A stretch of DNA of 64,000 bases from Linum tenue (lineage: Eukaryota > Streptophyta > Magnoliopsida > Malpighiales > Linaceae): positions 27,693,608 through 27,757,607 of the forward strand of contig CAMGYJ010000010.1 of the NCBI GenBank assembly GCA_946122785.1, written 5' to 3'. Numbering within the stretch: position 1 is the stretch's first letter; every line of letters begins with the position of its first letter. A program made the translations under genes and the position numbers. Shown here one piece after another: positions 20,216 through 31,639 of the stretch. Under the pieces are notes generated by a model, which saw only the letters and a list, made by a program, of their open reading frames with translations, did not search any database and was not told where the DNA came from.

Positions 20216-21030
20216 TTAATAGATTGACTTTAGATTTTCCGTTATTCTTTCGATTTTTAAAACGGCTAAAAAATTCCCCGATCTCATCCCAACTGAACGG
20301 GATATTTGGGGGAGATTTGCCCCAGTCTCTCCCCTCGCTCACCGAACCAGGTGCCCGACGGCCGACTGCGATTTTGGACGCCCGAGAGCGCGTGATTCCG
20401 CCGGCAGCAGTGCACCACAAAGAAGGGACTGAGTTTGTCAACACTAGCGAAGAATTTTGAGATTTCGTGATTTCCCCGAAGGGTTGAGAGCGGACCCTAT
20501 AATCATTACCATGATTTGAATCCGCCCTAATATTAGGGTTGTGACTGCCCATCCCCACAGACGAATATGAGATTGGGATCTCACATTCTACCTCCAGCGA
20601 AGTGGGGAGCCAGAACCTCCATCCACCTCCTTTTTTACGTTTATATTTTTTCGACGACTGCCTTTGTATAGCATCAACGTCGTCCACATCATACTGACGT
20701 TTTCTTTTCCGATTTCCTTTTCGGTGGATCCGACTGGCGGCCGAACGTCACACTTTGAGAGAGTTCCGTCGCACACCGGGAACCAAGGTCTCCAACACCT
20801 TGCCACCGCCTCCACGACCGTCATTGCCGTCGGGAGACGCCTCTTCACTTGTCCAGTCTCCACCTATCTCCTGGTTATTGAGGCAGGTAACAAGGATTGC
20901 ACCGATGATCTGCAACATCCATCGCCCAAGAAGGGAACCAAGAATAAGTAAGAGGAGAGAGCACCTCTCATTTTTTTTTCTTCGATCAAAAGAGCTTATT
21001 GGTATTGTCAGCTGGCTTATTTTTTAATTT
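20216..21030 (-). other. 5' leader of LINE1
   Basis: About 800 bp between ORF1 and the MULE TIR remnant. Short frames such as 20588-20863 are open but carry no domain. GC content is higher than in the flanks. I see no promoter motif that I would stake a claim on. Confidence 0.4.
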
Positions 21031-21032
21031 TT

Positions 21033-21072
21033 GTTAACAGTGGTAGTTTTGTATTTTTTTCGGGTATCTTAC
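21033..21072 (+). repeat. Outer part of the right MULE terminal inverted repeat
   Basis: GTTAACAGTGGTAGTTTTG followed by ATTTTTTTCGGGTATCTTACT is the inverse of the left TIR at 12905-12945, with mismatches towards the outer end. It completes the MULE begun at 12905 and lies directly against the LINE1 5' side. Confidence 0.6.
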
Positions 21073-21289
21073 TGTGCTATCAGATTCATGGTTATAGGCA
21101 CTCGTATCGAAACTATGTCGAGATTCGAACTCTCAATCGGGGAATTCACAAGAAGAATGCAAGCAGATGTTGTCCGAACCTTAGATGATTTCGAACGAGA
21201 TGGGAACAAGCCACGCGTGACTATACGAGTGAGAGGACAACGGCGGCTAAATAGCTGGTCGTGGAATAAGCAACCTTGATTGCCAACGT

Positions 21290-21680
21290 CAACCTCCATA
21301 TCATCGTTTCAATGAGACGTAATGCTCTCTCTGCCGCAACCACACAAGTGAACATGGAACACAAGATCGTGCGGCAACCCCATATTGTGCAAGAAGGGCA
21401 ATGTCCCTAATAGATTCAAGAAGTTCTCAATTGGGAATTAGGGATTTGAGAGGAAGAAATTAGGGACTTAGGAGAATTTGGGGAAGAATTGAGAGAGAAA
21501 TTGAGAGAAGTAGATTAGGGATTCTGAGGTGAATTGTTCTTGATTGATTTTGAAAAATAAGGTTTGACCATTTAAATAGGAGTCCAAATAATAATAAGAA
21601 ATTAACAATAATGTCACTATAATACCAGACCCAACCGGCCGCCGCATCCGACCCTCTACCTTAGGTTTCCATACTCCTCC
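21290..21680 (-). repeat. Probable 3' LTR remnant of the chromovirus
   Basis: Immediately downstream (minus sense) of the integrase chromodomain is AT-rich sequence with a CCTATTTAAATGG TATA-like motif (near 21575). Pyrimidine-rich leader-like sequence follows. No second copy exists in the window, so LTR identity is inferred from position only. The left end is arbitrary. Confidence 0.4.
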
Positions 21681-21683
21681 TTT

Positions 21684-22330
21684 CCTTGAGACACGATATT
21701 TCCCTCAAGGTCGAATGTCGGATACTTCAGTTGCAATTCGGACATCAAATCCCACATGGCATCCTCCGGGGCCACATGCTTCCACTCACCAAGGCCTCCT
21801 TCACAAACCGTCCACCCTTCCTCATCCAACAAACCTACAACACCTCCAATGGCTCTAAGACCAACTCTCCATCGGTCGAGATCGGAGGTGGCGTCACCTC
21901 CACCCTATCCGGACCCTCAGTAACGTTTCAGTAGCAAGGCATGAAACGTTGCGTGGGTGCGGGATACCCCAGGTAGTTGCAACTTGTAAGAAATCGGGCT
22001 AATCTTCTTTATGACCTCATACGGTCCAAAATACCTTGCAGCTAACTTCTAGTGAGATCGTTTGAACACAGACGCTTATCGATAAGGATGTAGTCGCAAG
22101 ACCATGTGTTCACCCACTTCGAACTCTTCTTCCCTCATTCCTTCATCTGCAGCCTGTTTCATCCTATCATTGGTGGCCTCTAGATTGCTATTCAGTTGTG
22201 CGAGAGCCTCATCCCGGAATACCATCCACATATCCACCGCCTCCACCGTACTATCACCCTTCCGGTACCGCACCACTGACGAAGGTGGATGCCCATACAT
22301 GGCTTCAAAGAGAGTCATCTTAATAGCCCG
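21684..22330 (-). pseudogene. Chromovirus integrase C-terminus with chromodomain
   Basis: The frame at 22076-22318 has FEAMYGHPP and a GDSTVEAVD...RMKQAADEGMREEEFEVGEHMVLRLHPYR, the GPF/Y-side end of a Gypsy integrase. Further left, reading EWKHVAPEDAMWD and YPTFDLEGNIV resembles a chromodomain ending (PEDATWE and FxLEDKV type). This marks a chromovirus, whose chromodomain steers integration into heterochromatin. Frameshifts and stops are many. Confidence 0.72.
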
Positions 22331-22887
22331 GTGATAGGTGGTATTGTACCTGAGTTCCGCTCAGGAATTCAAACCCAGCTAACTGTGTTGCTGGTGATGC
22401 GCGAAACACCACAAATACTGCTCCAGATGCCAGTTAATGACCTCCGACTGACCATATGTCTAGGGGTGATAAGCTAAACTCATCCGCAGAGCCGTCCGTG
22501 CCATCATAAACACCTCCTGCCAAAATTAACTCAAGAAAATGGGATCCCAATGGCTCACAATGGTGCGCGGAAATCCATGATTGCGAATGACTCCAGCTAC
22601 GAACTGCTTGACCACTGTCTTAGTGGTATAAGGATGTGCCAAGGCCATGAAGTGTGCATATTTCATGAGGTATCAACGACCACTAATAAGACTGTATTAG
22701 TGGTATCAACGACCACTAATAAGACTGTCTTACTATCGGATGGGGGTAATCACACTATAAAATCCATACTGATGTCTTCCCAAACCCATTTTGGGACCGG
22801 AAGTGTCTGGAGAAGTCCCTTTGGTCTCTACAGAGATGCCTTCATCCTCTGGTTGGTTTCATAAGCTGCCATGTAATCATTGATGTC

Positions 22888-23110
22888 CTAAGCCATCTTG
22901 GGCCAATAAAAATGCGTCGGTATTCGCCGAAGTGTATGCTCTGCCCCTGAATGTCCTCCCATCGGAGAATCATGGAACTCTGACATGATGGTTATGATGA
23001 AGATAGTACCGAGGGGAAGAACCATTTGATCCTTGTAAGACACAAGCCCATAGCAAAAAAGTATATTTTCCTGGAGTTTCACTGACAGCGAGGTCTTAAC
23101 ACACTTTGAG
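22888..23110 (-). pseudogene. Chromovirus integrase zinc-finger remnant
   Basis: A 64-codon stretch contains EFHDSPMGGHSGAEHTLRRI and HFYWPKMA, the HH part of the HHCC finger at the integrase N-terminus. The catalytic core to its left (about 22330-22880) is present only as broken frames. Confidence 0.75.
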
Positions 23111-23149
23111 ATAGGGACCCGTCTCTACTGCGTCGCGTAACTCATCCTA

Positions 23150-23720
23150 GAACTGTTGCATATGACATGTGACTGCAGCAAAAACTTCTCCTCCACGAGA
23201 CCGGGACAAATTATCTGCCACTACATTTGTCGTCCCTGGTTTGTAGTGGATCTCATAGTCATACTCCATCAACTTCGACACCCACTTATGCTGCTTCGGA
23301 GTGGAAACCTTTTAGCTCAACACGTGCTTCAAGCTCTGATGGTTAGTGTAAATATGAAACTTCTTCCCCAGCAAATACATTCTTCACATCTAGACCGCAG
23401 TAATAATAACCTGCATTTCCTTAAGTTACGTGGACCATGATTCATTCGTTGGTGCCAGCTTCCTACTCATGAAAGCGATTGGGTATCGATCCTATGATAA
23501 GACTGTGATGATCCCCCTCCCATACGCGTCATAGCTCTCTTCAATTCCTGGAATACCGTCCCTGCCGCAGGAGTTCAGGTGAATTCTATGTTCTTCAAGA
23601 GATCGTACAGTGGTCTAGCGATGAGACTATATGTTGAACAAAAAGGCCATGCTCTCTAAAGCACTACGACAACGTTTTGCCCATCTTCTAAAGTGACATC
23701 GTTTTATCCTAAGAATCATC
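23150..23720 (-). pseudogene. Chromovirus RNase H remnant
   Basis: Translation of 23150-23285 on the minus strand gives YEIHYKPGTTNVVADNLSR, the conserved RNase H-to-integrase linker of Gypsy elements. Upstream RNase H sequence continues to about 23720 with stops. RT is not found, so the element is truncated where element C begins. Confidence 0.7.
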
Positions 23721-23779
23721 CTTCAAAGTCAAACTGGACTCCTCGATTGCTGATTTCTGATCAGCCATCTCGTTCAACT

Positions 23780-24246
23780 TCCTCCTCTCAACATCTCTAT
23801 CTTTTCTGCAAACCGCTCCACCTCGCACCGGCTCTATGAGAAAGGCATTATGCAGGATATAGGAAGGCTCTTCTCTAGGCAACGGTCTCTTCTTCTTCTC
23901 GGTATAAATTGTAAGCTCTTCAGCTTGTTTTAAGTGTGCTTCGATAGGGAATTGTGAGAATTTCTGGGTTTTGAATCTCTTTCAATTTGGATCGAAGGGT
24001 GGACTTACTCTGGTAGATAGAATCACAGTGTATAAGTTTGTACTGGGTGATTCAATCTTGGGGAGTGAGCGTTTTGAGTGTTTTCTTTCTTTGTTCGAAA
24101 GAGCCAAGTTACTTGGCTTGGCTAAGTTTCGTTGTACTGAATTTTTCCATTTGAATAAAAGTATCATTTCAGTTCAGATTCTAGGGAGTCATTAAACACA
24201 GTCTGTTTTTCTGAATCTCTATCATCACAATACTCAGAGTTTACAA
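23780..24246 (+). repeat. 5' LTR (possibly truncated) of Sirevirus-like element C
   Basis: The LTR ends in TTTACA at 24246, two bases before the PBS. It has a TATA box TATAAATT at 23903-23910 and a polyadenylation signal AATAAA at 24154-24159. The start is not defined, because no second LTR is visible and the left side runs into the chromovirus remnant. Confidence 0.6.
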
Positions 24247-24248
24247 TT

Positions 24249-24260
24249 GGTATCAGAGCA
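24249..24260 (+). promoter_or_regulatory. Primer binding site of element C
   Basis: TGGTATCAGAGC, complementary to the 3' end of initiator tRNA-Met, two bases after the LTR end. Confidence 0.9.
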
Positions 24261-24304
24261 GGCTCTTTGAAGGACTCACTGTCGCCAAAGAGAAAGATCT
24301 CAAG

Positions 24305-26005
24305 ATGTCTGGTTCAACCTCAAATGGTGTAGCCTACTCGGCAAACACAAACCCTCCGTGGTTTGATGGAACAGACTATACAGTCAGGAAGAAGAGGATG
24401 AGGATCTACCTGCGTGGAGTGGATGGAGAACTGTGGGTTGTTGTAAGAAAAGGACCAGTACCTGTGGACGATGAGGATGCAGAAGATTGGAAGGAAGATC
24501 AGAAGGTTTCCTCCCAACTTGACTCAAGAGCCATGCATATCCAGTTTTCAGCTTTGTCTCCAGAGGAAAGAAGCCAAGTTGCTCAATGCGAATCAGCAAA
24601 GGAAATATGGGAGTCTCTTCAGACTACTCATGAAGGTACGTCTGAGGTAAAGGAAAGTAGGATAGACGTGTTATTGAATGAGTATGAGTCATTTGAAATG
24701 AGTTCAGGAGAATCAATTTCCAGTATGTATAAGAGATTCAATGACTTAATCAACAGGTTAAAGGGACTAGGAAAAATCTTCGAAACAAAGGATTTGGTCA
24801 GAAAAATATTGAGGTGTTTACCTAGAGAATGGTTGCCTAAACGTACTGCAATTGAAGAGGCCAAAGGCTTAAAAGTTCTATCCATAGAAAGATTAATAGG
24901 ATCTTTACTGAGTCATGAGGAAGTCATAATACAAATGAACAAGGATGATCACAGAAAAAGAAAAGTCATAGCGTTTAAAGCACAAGAATGTGATAGTGAT
25001 TCTGAAATTGACATGGGAGAGGAATTTGAGAAAGAATTTGCTTTGGTAAGTAGGAAGTTTCATCGAATGCTCAAAATGAAAAAAGATTTTCAGGCAAGAA
25101 GATCATTCCATGATTCAAGAGGATTTAACAATAACTCTTATGATTTTAAAAGAGATAGGGAAGGAACTGAAAGAACTCCAAGAACAAATGAAAAATATGT
25201 GTCAAACAGAAGTTACTTTGATAAAAACTCATCTAAATCTTATGAAAGACCTCCTGAAAGTCGAGAAAGGTTCAGACTTGATAAGGAAGACGTCAGGTCT
25301 TCCAATGAGAAAGATTTGACCATTTGCTTTAAGTGTGGAAAGTCAGGTCATATAAGATCAAAGTGTCCTAATAAAGCAAAAGAAAGGGCACTCGCAGCTT
25401 CCTAGAGTGACTTTAGTTCAGAAGAGGAGCAAGAAGTGAAGAATCTGGCGTACATGGCATTTGCCACCAGAGATGAGAGTGACAACCAGTCTACCTGTAG
25501 TCACAGCCCATTAGTGCCCTCAAGTTATCAGGTAATTTCTGAATCAGGCTCGGATATAACTGAACTTAAAACTGAGTTTCTACATGAATTAACTAATCTC
25601 CAAGAAGAATGTAATAGGCTCAAGAGTAAATACTGTATGCTTATGACTGATAATCAAGCTCAAAAAGAGGAAATTACTACTTTAAAGAGAACTTTGAGTA
25701 TTCAAAGTGATTGGAATAATGAACTCAACAAACAAATTTTTTATCTCAAAGATGAGAATCAGAGGTTAAGAGGCATTTGCAAAAACAACACGGTTTTCTT
25801 AAGACAAGAAAATGGTATGATTAATAATAGAAATTTCTCTCAAAACAGAATTACTAAGCACAGAAAATATGCAAGATATCCAGTAGTCTTCACCTGTTCT
25901 TTTTGCAAAAGAAAAGGACATGTAGCAAAGTTCTGTTATGATCTAAATCCCAGAAAAACAAGTGTATCCAAAACATTTTGGATACCAAAATGCACTAATA
26001 TGTGA
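24305..26005 (+). pseudogene. Gag of Sirevirus-like element C, one premature stop
   Basis: An ATG at 24305 opens a Copia Gag (UBN2-type) with WFDGTDYTVRKKRMRIYLRG and the Sirevirus-like VIAFKAQE. The zinc knuckle CFKCGKSGHIRSKC lies at about residues 341-354. A TAG at 25403-25405 interrupts the frame right after the knuckle. The related element D has Trp at this point, so TGG to TAG is likely. The same frame continues from 25406 to 26005 with a coiled region and a second knuckle CSFCKRKGHVAKFC. Gag would form the particle in the cytoplasm. Confidence 0.88.
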
Positions 26006-26009
26006 TTGA

Positions 26010-26588
26010 TTGCAGAATGAGGGAGAAAATGAGAACACATGGTATCTTGATAGTGGTTGCTCCCACCACATGACAGGTAAAAAGGAACTCTTCTCTTATT
26101 TAAGCTACAAAAGGGGAGGTAAGGTCGTATTTGGTGATGATCATGTAGGAATTATTATGGGAAATGGGACAATTGGTAAGAGTCCCCTTCCCACTATTAA
26201 AGATGTGTTGTTTGTTAAGGGTCTTAAGCACAATCTTTTATCTATCAGTCAATTATGCAACTCTGAAAACAAAGTTGTGTTTGAGTCGTCTTCGTGTGAA
26301 ATCATTAGAATAAAGGACAACAAGTTGCTGTTTAGCGGAACTAAGAAAGATAATATGTATGTGGTCGACTTAAACTGCCTAAGCTCATTTAATGAAACAT
26401 GTTTTCAAGCTAAACAGAGTGACCTGGAAATGTTATGGCATAGGAAGCTAGGTCACATAAGTCTTTCCAAATTATCAAAACTCTCTAGATCTGAATCAGC
26501 TCGTGGAATTCCTTTGTTAAAAGAAATTCAAAGTTTTTCTGTGATGCTTGTGTTGGAGGAAAACTGGTTAAAAAGAGTTTTAAACTGA
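26010..26588 (+). pseudogene. Protease and GAG-pre-integrase part of element C
   Basis: A new frame opens just after the gag stop and starts with the copia protease signature WYLDSGCSHHMTG. The pre-integrase motif LWHRKLGHIS follows. The frame is lost at a T run near 26537 by a one-base length change, and the following conserved residues continue in the frame of 26630-29116. The protease would mature the Gag-Pol polyprotein. Confidence 0.85.
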
Positions 26589-26629
26589 AAAAGGATATCA
26601 CTACCTCAGAACCTTATGAGCTAATTCAC

Positions 26630-29116
26630 ATGGACCTCTTTGGACCAATCAATGTAGTAAGTTTAGGAGGTAAGTCCTATGCCCTTGTTCTAGTAGATGA
26701 TTTCTCCGGATATACTTGGGTTTATCTTCTTGCATCAAAAGATGAAACCTTTTGCTGTTTCAAAAGCTTTGTAAACCTCATATTAAATGAATCCAAGAAT
26801 GGGATCAAAACGATTAGAAGTGATAACGGAGGGGAATTCATTTCTGATCAGTTTAGTGAGCTATGTAATGACAAAGGCATTAACCACACATTTTCAGCAC
26901 CTAGAACACCACAACAGAATGGTGTAGTTGAAAGAAAGAATAGGACTATTATAGAAACAGCAAGAACAATGTTACTTGAATATGGAACACCCAAGTTTCT
27001 TTGGGGAGAAGCAGTCATGACTGCTGTGTATGTAATTAATAGGGTCTTGATCAGAAAAATCATTAACAAAACGCCCTATGAGATTCTAAAACAAAAAACG
27101 CCCAATTTGGGGTACTTTCATCCTTTTGGATGTAAATGTTTTGTTTTAAATACCAAAGATCACTTGTATAAATTTGATTCAAAGTCTGATCAAGGTATAT
27201 TTCTTGGATACTCTCTTAAAGGACAGGCCTACAGAATCTATAATCTAAGGTCCAAAAGAGTCGAGGAGTCTGTATTTGTTAAGTTTGATGAATCTGGGAG
27301 TTCTAACAAAGTCTCTGCAGAAAGTATAGATTTGTTGTTTCCTATATCAAATGAAGGAGAAAAGCCTGAAGATCAACTTGAGGATTCTCCACCAGAATCA
27401 ATTAAAAGGGGCAAAAGTGAGGCAGTGGATGATGAGAAAATTGAAGAAGAAAGACAGGCACCTCCACACATCCAAAAGAGACACCCACCTTCACAAATCA
27501 TCGGACAACTCAATGCTGGGATTCACACCAGAGGTAAGTACCAGCCAGGTCAGTATGCCCTCGTTTCAATGATTGAACCAAGAAATTATAAAGAAGCTCT
27601 ATTAGATGATAAATGGTTAGATGCTATGCAAGAGGAACTTGTCCAGTTTGCTAGGTTACAAGTATGGGAACTTGTCCCTCGTCCACTAAATAAACTGATC
27701 ATAGGAACAAAATGGGTTTTTAGAAACAAAACTAATGAAGAAGGGGAAATCACTAAAAATAAAGCAAGACTTGTTGCTCAAGGATACTTGCAAGAAGAGG
27801 GAATTGATTTTGAAGAATCATTTGCCCCTGTTGCAAGGATCGAATCAATTAGAATGTTATGTTCGTATGCATGTTTCATGAAAATTCCCTTATACCAAAT
27901 GGAAGTAAAGAGTGCATTTTTAAATGGAGAATTAAAGGAAGAAGTATACGTGAGTCAGCCACCAGGTTTTGTTGATCATAAACACCCTGATCATGTGTAC
28001 AAACTGTCTCAGGCCCTTTATGGATTAAAACAAGCCCCCAGAGCATGGTTTAAAAAACTCTCATCATTTCTAAAAACAGAAGGTTTCACTCAAGGAAATG
28101 TTGATAAAACACTTTTTATTAAGAAAGAGAATGGTGATACACTAATTGTGCAAATCTACGTAGATGACATAGTTTTTGGATCTACAAATCCATCTATGAG
28201 TACTAAGTTCAGTAACTTAATGAAGTCTGAGTTTGAGATGAGCATGATGGGTGAGCTATCTCACTTTCTGGGGTTACAAATTAAGCAATTAGACTCAGGA
28301 ATATTCATTAGTCAGACAAATTACACTGAATCAATGCTTAAGAAATTTGACATGTGCTCAGTAAATCCTAGTACAACCCCTATGGCTACAAATTTGAAAC
28401 TAGACAAGGATGAGGGAGGTATTCCTTTCTGTGAAAAGAAATACAGAGGGATGATAGGTTCGCTCTTGTACTTAACAGCAAGTCGACCTGACATTCAATT
28501 TAGTGTAGGCTTGTGTGCACGTTTTCAATCCAAACCAAGAGAAAGCCACTTCAAAGCTGTTAAAAGGATCTTTAGGTACCTAAAGGGAACCATAGATATT
28601 GGACTATGTTACCCTGTAACTGATTCATTCGAATTAATTCAGTACAGTGACTCAGACTTTGGGGGAAGTCTAGTGGATAGAAAAAGCACAACTGGAACGA
28701 TTCAACTACTTGGTTCATCACTTGTGTCCTGGTTTAGTAAAAAGCAAGGTGCAGTAGCACTTTCCACAGCCGAGGCAGAATATATGGCTGCTGGAAGTTG
28801 TTGTGCACAAATAATGTGGATGAAAGCTCAACTCTCAGACTATGGTTTTAAATTAAACAATATTCAAGTATGCTGTGACAATACAAGTACGATAAGTATG
28901 ACAAAGAATCCTGTCCAACATTCTAGAACTAAACACATTGAGATTAAGTATCATTTTATCAGGGAGCTTGTTCAGGCTGGTCACATCGAACTTCAATTTG
29001 TTGAATCTGAACATCAACTAGCTGATTTATTAACAAAACCCTTGGCAAGTGAAAGATTTCTCCAACTCTGCACAGAAATAGGATTAAGATCCTTGAGTCG
29101 AATTGAAGATCTTTAA
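26630..29116 (+). CDS. Integrase, reverse transcriptase and RNase H of element C
   Basis: An 828-codon open frame. The integrase core has the catalytic Asp in IHMDLFGP, the second in IRSDNGGEF and Glu in the [10 protein letters not shown] region. RT has [19 protein letters not shown] sequence and the YVDDIVFG catalytic box. RNase H has DSDFGGS and [12 protein letters not shown], ending with [12 protein letters not shown]. It is a complete C-terminal two-thirds of a Copia Pol, on its own frame because of the upstream frameshift. The proteins make and insert element cDNA. Confidence 0.93.
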   Translation: MDLFGPINVVSLGGKSYALVLVDDFSGYTWVYLLASKDETFCCFKSFVNLILNESKNGIKTIRSDNGGEFISDQFSELCNDKGINHTFSAPRTPQQNGVVERKNRTIIETARTMLLEYGTPKFLWGEAVMTAVYVINRVLIRKIINKTPYEILKQKTPNLGYFHPFGCKCFVLNTKDHLYKFDSKSDQGIFLGYSLKGQAYRIYNLRSKRVEESVFVKFDESGSSNKVSAESIDLLFPISNEGEKPEDQLEDSPPESIKRGKSEAVDDEKIEEERQAPPHIQKRHPPSQIIGQLNAGIHTRGKYQPGQYALVSMIEPRNYKEALLDDKWLDAMQEELVQFARLQVWELVPRPLNKLIIGTKWVFRNKTNEEGEITKNKARLVAQGYLQEEGIDFEESFAPVARIESIRMLCSYACFMKIPLYQMEVKSAFLNGELKEEVYVSQPPGFVDHKHPDHVYKLSQALYGLKQAPRAWFKKLSSFLKTEGFTQGNVDKTLFIKKENGDTLIVQIYVDDIVFGSTNPSMSTKFSNLMKSEFEMSMMGELSHFLGLQIKQLDSGIFISQTNYTESMLKKFDMCSVNPSTTPMATNLKLDKDEGGIPFCEKKYRGMIGSLLYLTASRPDIQFSVGLCARFQSKPRESHFKAVKRIFRYLKGTIDIGLCYPVTDSFELIQYSDSDFGGSLVDRKSTTGTIQLLGSSLVSWFSKKQGAVALSTAEAEYMAAGSCCAQIMWMKAQLSDYGFKLNNIQVCCDNTSTISMTKNPVQHSRTKHIEIKYHFIRELVQAGHIELQFVESEHQLADLLTKPLASERFLQLCTEIGLRSLSRIEDL

Positions 29117-30128
29117 AGAACATTTCGCTGTTTCTTGCATTACATGCATTGGTGCAGAAAGCAATGATTACAAACCTCTAAACCAATGCAGTCAAAATCG
29201 CGTTTTAAAACTTAAAAACTTACGATTTTACGCTTTTAGGTCACCAAAACGCTTTCGTTTCCATATAAAAACTTAAGTGTATAAAATCGGACTAAATTGC
29301 GCTTTAAAGCTTAAAATCTTACGGTTTTACGCTTCTAGTTCTCCTAAACGCTTTACGTTTTTACGCTTTTAGTTCACTAAATGAGTATTCTTTTCATGAA
29401 ATTAATTATGAAAAGTATATTTTAAAAGTAAATCACCAACAATATGATACATTTGAGATTAAAAGATACATATATATAAGGTACTTGGATGCATTCCCAA
29501 CTTCGATAGAGTAATCTAATTCACCCGTTAGGCTTTTCCCAAATTCATTAGCATAGTGGGAAAAGTGGCTTATTGTTAAAATTTATGTTTACAAACATAT
29601 TATTAAGATGCTATAAGTTGTTCTACTTTAGGCATGAATCGCATGTATTTATTGACTTATCTAAATTCTGTGCATTCATATTTTGCATAGCATATATCCT
29701 ACTTAATACATTTTTAGTTATTTTTTCAGTATACGTCAAAAACTTACGCTTTTACGCTTTGATTCTACGCTTTACGATTTTACCCCCTTTCCGCTTCTAG
29801 GTAGAATCGCGCTTTTGACTGCATTGCTCTAAACCTAAAATCTAACCTTTAGCGAGCTGATTGGATCTGTTGCTCAAGGTATCTTTTGCGTGTCTTGTTT
29901 TAATCAAAGCAAAAACGCTCCATTTCGGCTCATGCCTGCCTCGACTAACACAATCTTACTTTAGCTTAATCATTCCTTCTAACAAATTGTCTGCTGAGAC
30001 TCTTCGCCTTCCAGGCCTTCTCGACCCCAGTCTCCTCTATAAAAGGGAACAGTGATCTCTTCTCCTCACACTGTCTCTAAACACACACCTTACCATTTTG
30101 TTCCACAAACACCCAGTTTACCCACAAA
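29117..30128 (+). other. Spacer between pol and third ORF of element C
   Basis: About 1 kb without a gene, of which 643 bp is a hAT-type MITE. Downstream of the MITE, a TATA box CTATAAAAG near 30034-30042 stands about 90 bp before the ATG of the third ORF. A CT-rich leader lies between them. Confidence 0.6.
29184..29826. mobile_element. hAT-type MITE in element C
   Basis: A 643-bp element with TIRs CAATGCAGTCAAAA(T/G)CGCG, flanked by the 8-bp direct repeat CTCTAAAC (29176-29183 and 29827-29834). CAATG fits the hAT end consensus. Subterminal regions on both sides are dense in ACGCTTTTA and ACGATTTTA motifs, the kind of array a transposase can bind. It encodes nothing credible. It is younger than element C. 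Confidence 0.85.
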
Positions 30129-30423
30129 ATGAGTGATCATCTTCCTCGACCCTTCCGTTTTGATGGTCTGGTACACACATTTTCTGGCTATATGTTTCAT
30201 GAGCCTTTGGTTGTTAACCACCATCGCTACCTTCAGCACTTCGATAAGCGAAGGCTTCATCATACCACTCAGCTCGACCCCTATGAATTCAACCTCTACA
30301 AATATGATATTGTGTCCCTTATTGAAGGTCTTGGTTGGGATTTTCTTCTTCGCCAACCAGTGCACCCTGCCTGTCTTGGTGCAGTCAAGTACTTTTACTC
30401 AAATCTCAAAAGTCCTGGAATCA
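30129..30423 (+). CDS. Third (env-like) ORF of element C, truncated by gap
   Basis: An ATG at 30129 opens at least 98 codons that run into the N gap. The peptide (start MSDHLPRPFRF, later IEGLGWDFLLRQPV and AVKYFYSNL) resembles the N-terminal part of the accessory proteins encoded downstream of pol in plant retroelements. No signal peptide or membrane segment is seen in this part. The role is unknown; position alone suggests env-like. It has its own TATA box, so it may be transcribed separately. Confidence 0.55.
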
Positions 30424-30523
30424 NNNNNNNNNNNNNNNNNNNNNNNNNNNNNNNNNNNNNNNNNNNNNNNNNNNNNNNNNNNNNNNNNNNNNNNNNNNNN
30501 NNNNNNNNNNNNNNNNNNNNNNN
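30424..30523. other. Assembly gap (100 N)
   Basis: Exactly 100 Ns, the usual placeholder for a gap of unknown length. The 3' end of element C and one end of the following MULE fragment are lost here. The adjacency of the two sides is not proven by sequence. Confidence 0.98.
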
Positions 30524-30699
30524 CGTAGCTCCAGATCGATCCGGGAAAAGTACACCTCCCATCAGAGATAGAGCATAAGTTCGTCCAAACTGCTCTATAA
30601 CCTCCTGTGATGCATTTCCGGCAGATGACTGAATTCATCCCTCAGCCAAACAATCCTAACGACACCGACACCGCTGAAAGATCAGTCGAAACCCGTCCT

Positions 30700-31340
30700 A
30701 ACGTCTCAAACCGATCGCCGACCACACCTCATCCGGTATATCAACTACGACGGCATCACCGTCGATCGTCAGACCTGACAGTGTAACAACGTCCTCTAAC
30801 ATGATCGTGATCTCACCAAACGGTAGATGGAAGGTCGACGTCTCGGGTCGCCAGCGCTCTACGAGCGCAGTATCAAACTCGCATCGGGGTTCATAGGGAC
30901 TAGGGGCACGACACTTAACAAGCCTGCCGCTTCGAGATATGGCCGATAAAGCTCATGGTACGTTACTAAAATGGTCGTACCTCGACATGGTAAGATCGAT
31001 CACCAGCCTATAGTGCACAAAACTTATATTAATTCATTTTCATTCGTAATAATTCTAATTTCACCTAATAAATTCTATTCTATCTAATCTAATATCAAAT
31101 TATACTAATTCAAAAAATTTGATACGTAATCCTATTCTAATTTCAGTACAGTTCAGTTCACCAACTAAAATAATCTAATTAGCTAATTAACTTTACATGA
31201 ATAATTATCAAATACTTACCTCGTTTGTCCAAAAAGAGTCGATACGATGTTGGGTCATGTCCCCAAGAAGTACCGGATCGACCGGACCTGGATCAATTGT
31301 CGTCGGCGGTAATCTCATCGAAAGGATCCATAAGCCTAGG
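30700..31340 (-). pseudogene. Plant mobile domain (PMD) gene fragment in a MULE
   Basis: Minus-strand translation of about 30730-30890 gives ERWRPETSTFHLPFGE and ITIMLEDVVTLSGLTIDG, diagnostic of the plant mobile domain carried by MULEs. A first exon at about 31215-31330 includes IDPGPVDPVLL. It is joined by a likely intron (GTAAGTAT after 31218, CACTATAG near 31017) to the rest. Stops lie between intron and domain. Loss of the 3' part at the gap and the stops make it a pseudogene. PMD genes are mostly transposon-borne with unclear function. Confidence 0.75.
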
Positions 31341-31639
31341 AACTGCAAAAACAAAGCAACAAACCATTAAAAAAAACACTAAACATTTAAAAAAAAACCA
31401 AGCCGCCGCCGACGAGATTCCGGCCGCCGCCGGCGAGAGTCTCACCTCGCAAACGACCGCCGACTCCACCACGACCTCGCCGTCCTCTCCCTTGCCTCTG
31501 CCGGCGACTGGTTCTTCGTCGGAGGACATCTCGTCGGGCGGGAGCGCTTCTGTCAGCGGCGGCGACGCTTCACTCGGCAGCGGCCGCCTCTCTCTGCGGC
31601 GTCGGCGCCTTGGTCCTGGGCGCAACGCTTGAGTCGGCG

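Larger units (their letters stand above)
13792..21030 (-). mobile_element. LINE1: L1-type LINE inserted in the MULE terminal repeat
   Basis: A minus-strand non-LTR retrotransposon of about 7.2 kb in the order ORF1 (DUF4283-like with zinc knuckle), endonuclease, RT, zinc-binding region and a plant-type RNase H. Both sides are MULE TIR sequence: GGTGGTATTTTTAAAAAAAATTTTG on the left, and TTTTTGTTAACAGTGG on the right. The flanking AT-rich runs hide the exact target duplication. Several frameshifts and stops make it inactive. Confidence 0.8.
23780..30423 (+). mobile_element. Element C: Sirevirus-like Ty1/Copia retrotransposon, cut by an assembly gap
   Basis: The order is LTR, initiator-Met-type PBS, gag, protease, integrase, RT, RNase H, a 1-kb spacer with a hAT MITE, then a third ORF. 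A third ORF after pol in a copia element fits Sireviruses. No 3' LTR is visible: 30424-30523 is Ns and unrelated MULE sequence follows. The element carries one nonsense change in gag and one frameshift in pol. Confidence 0.8.

Noticed and set aside
29573..29800. 75-codon ORF in the MITE
   Set aside because: AT-rich frame without similarity to transposase; MITEs of this size are non-coding.
31225..31632. 135-codon plus-strand ORF and 110-codon minus-strand ORF
   Set aside because: Low-complexity Ser/Arg-rich translations of a GC-rich leader; they overlap the PMD first exon and have no domain.
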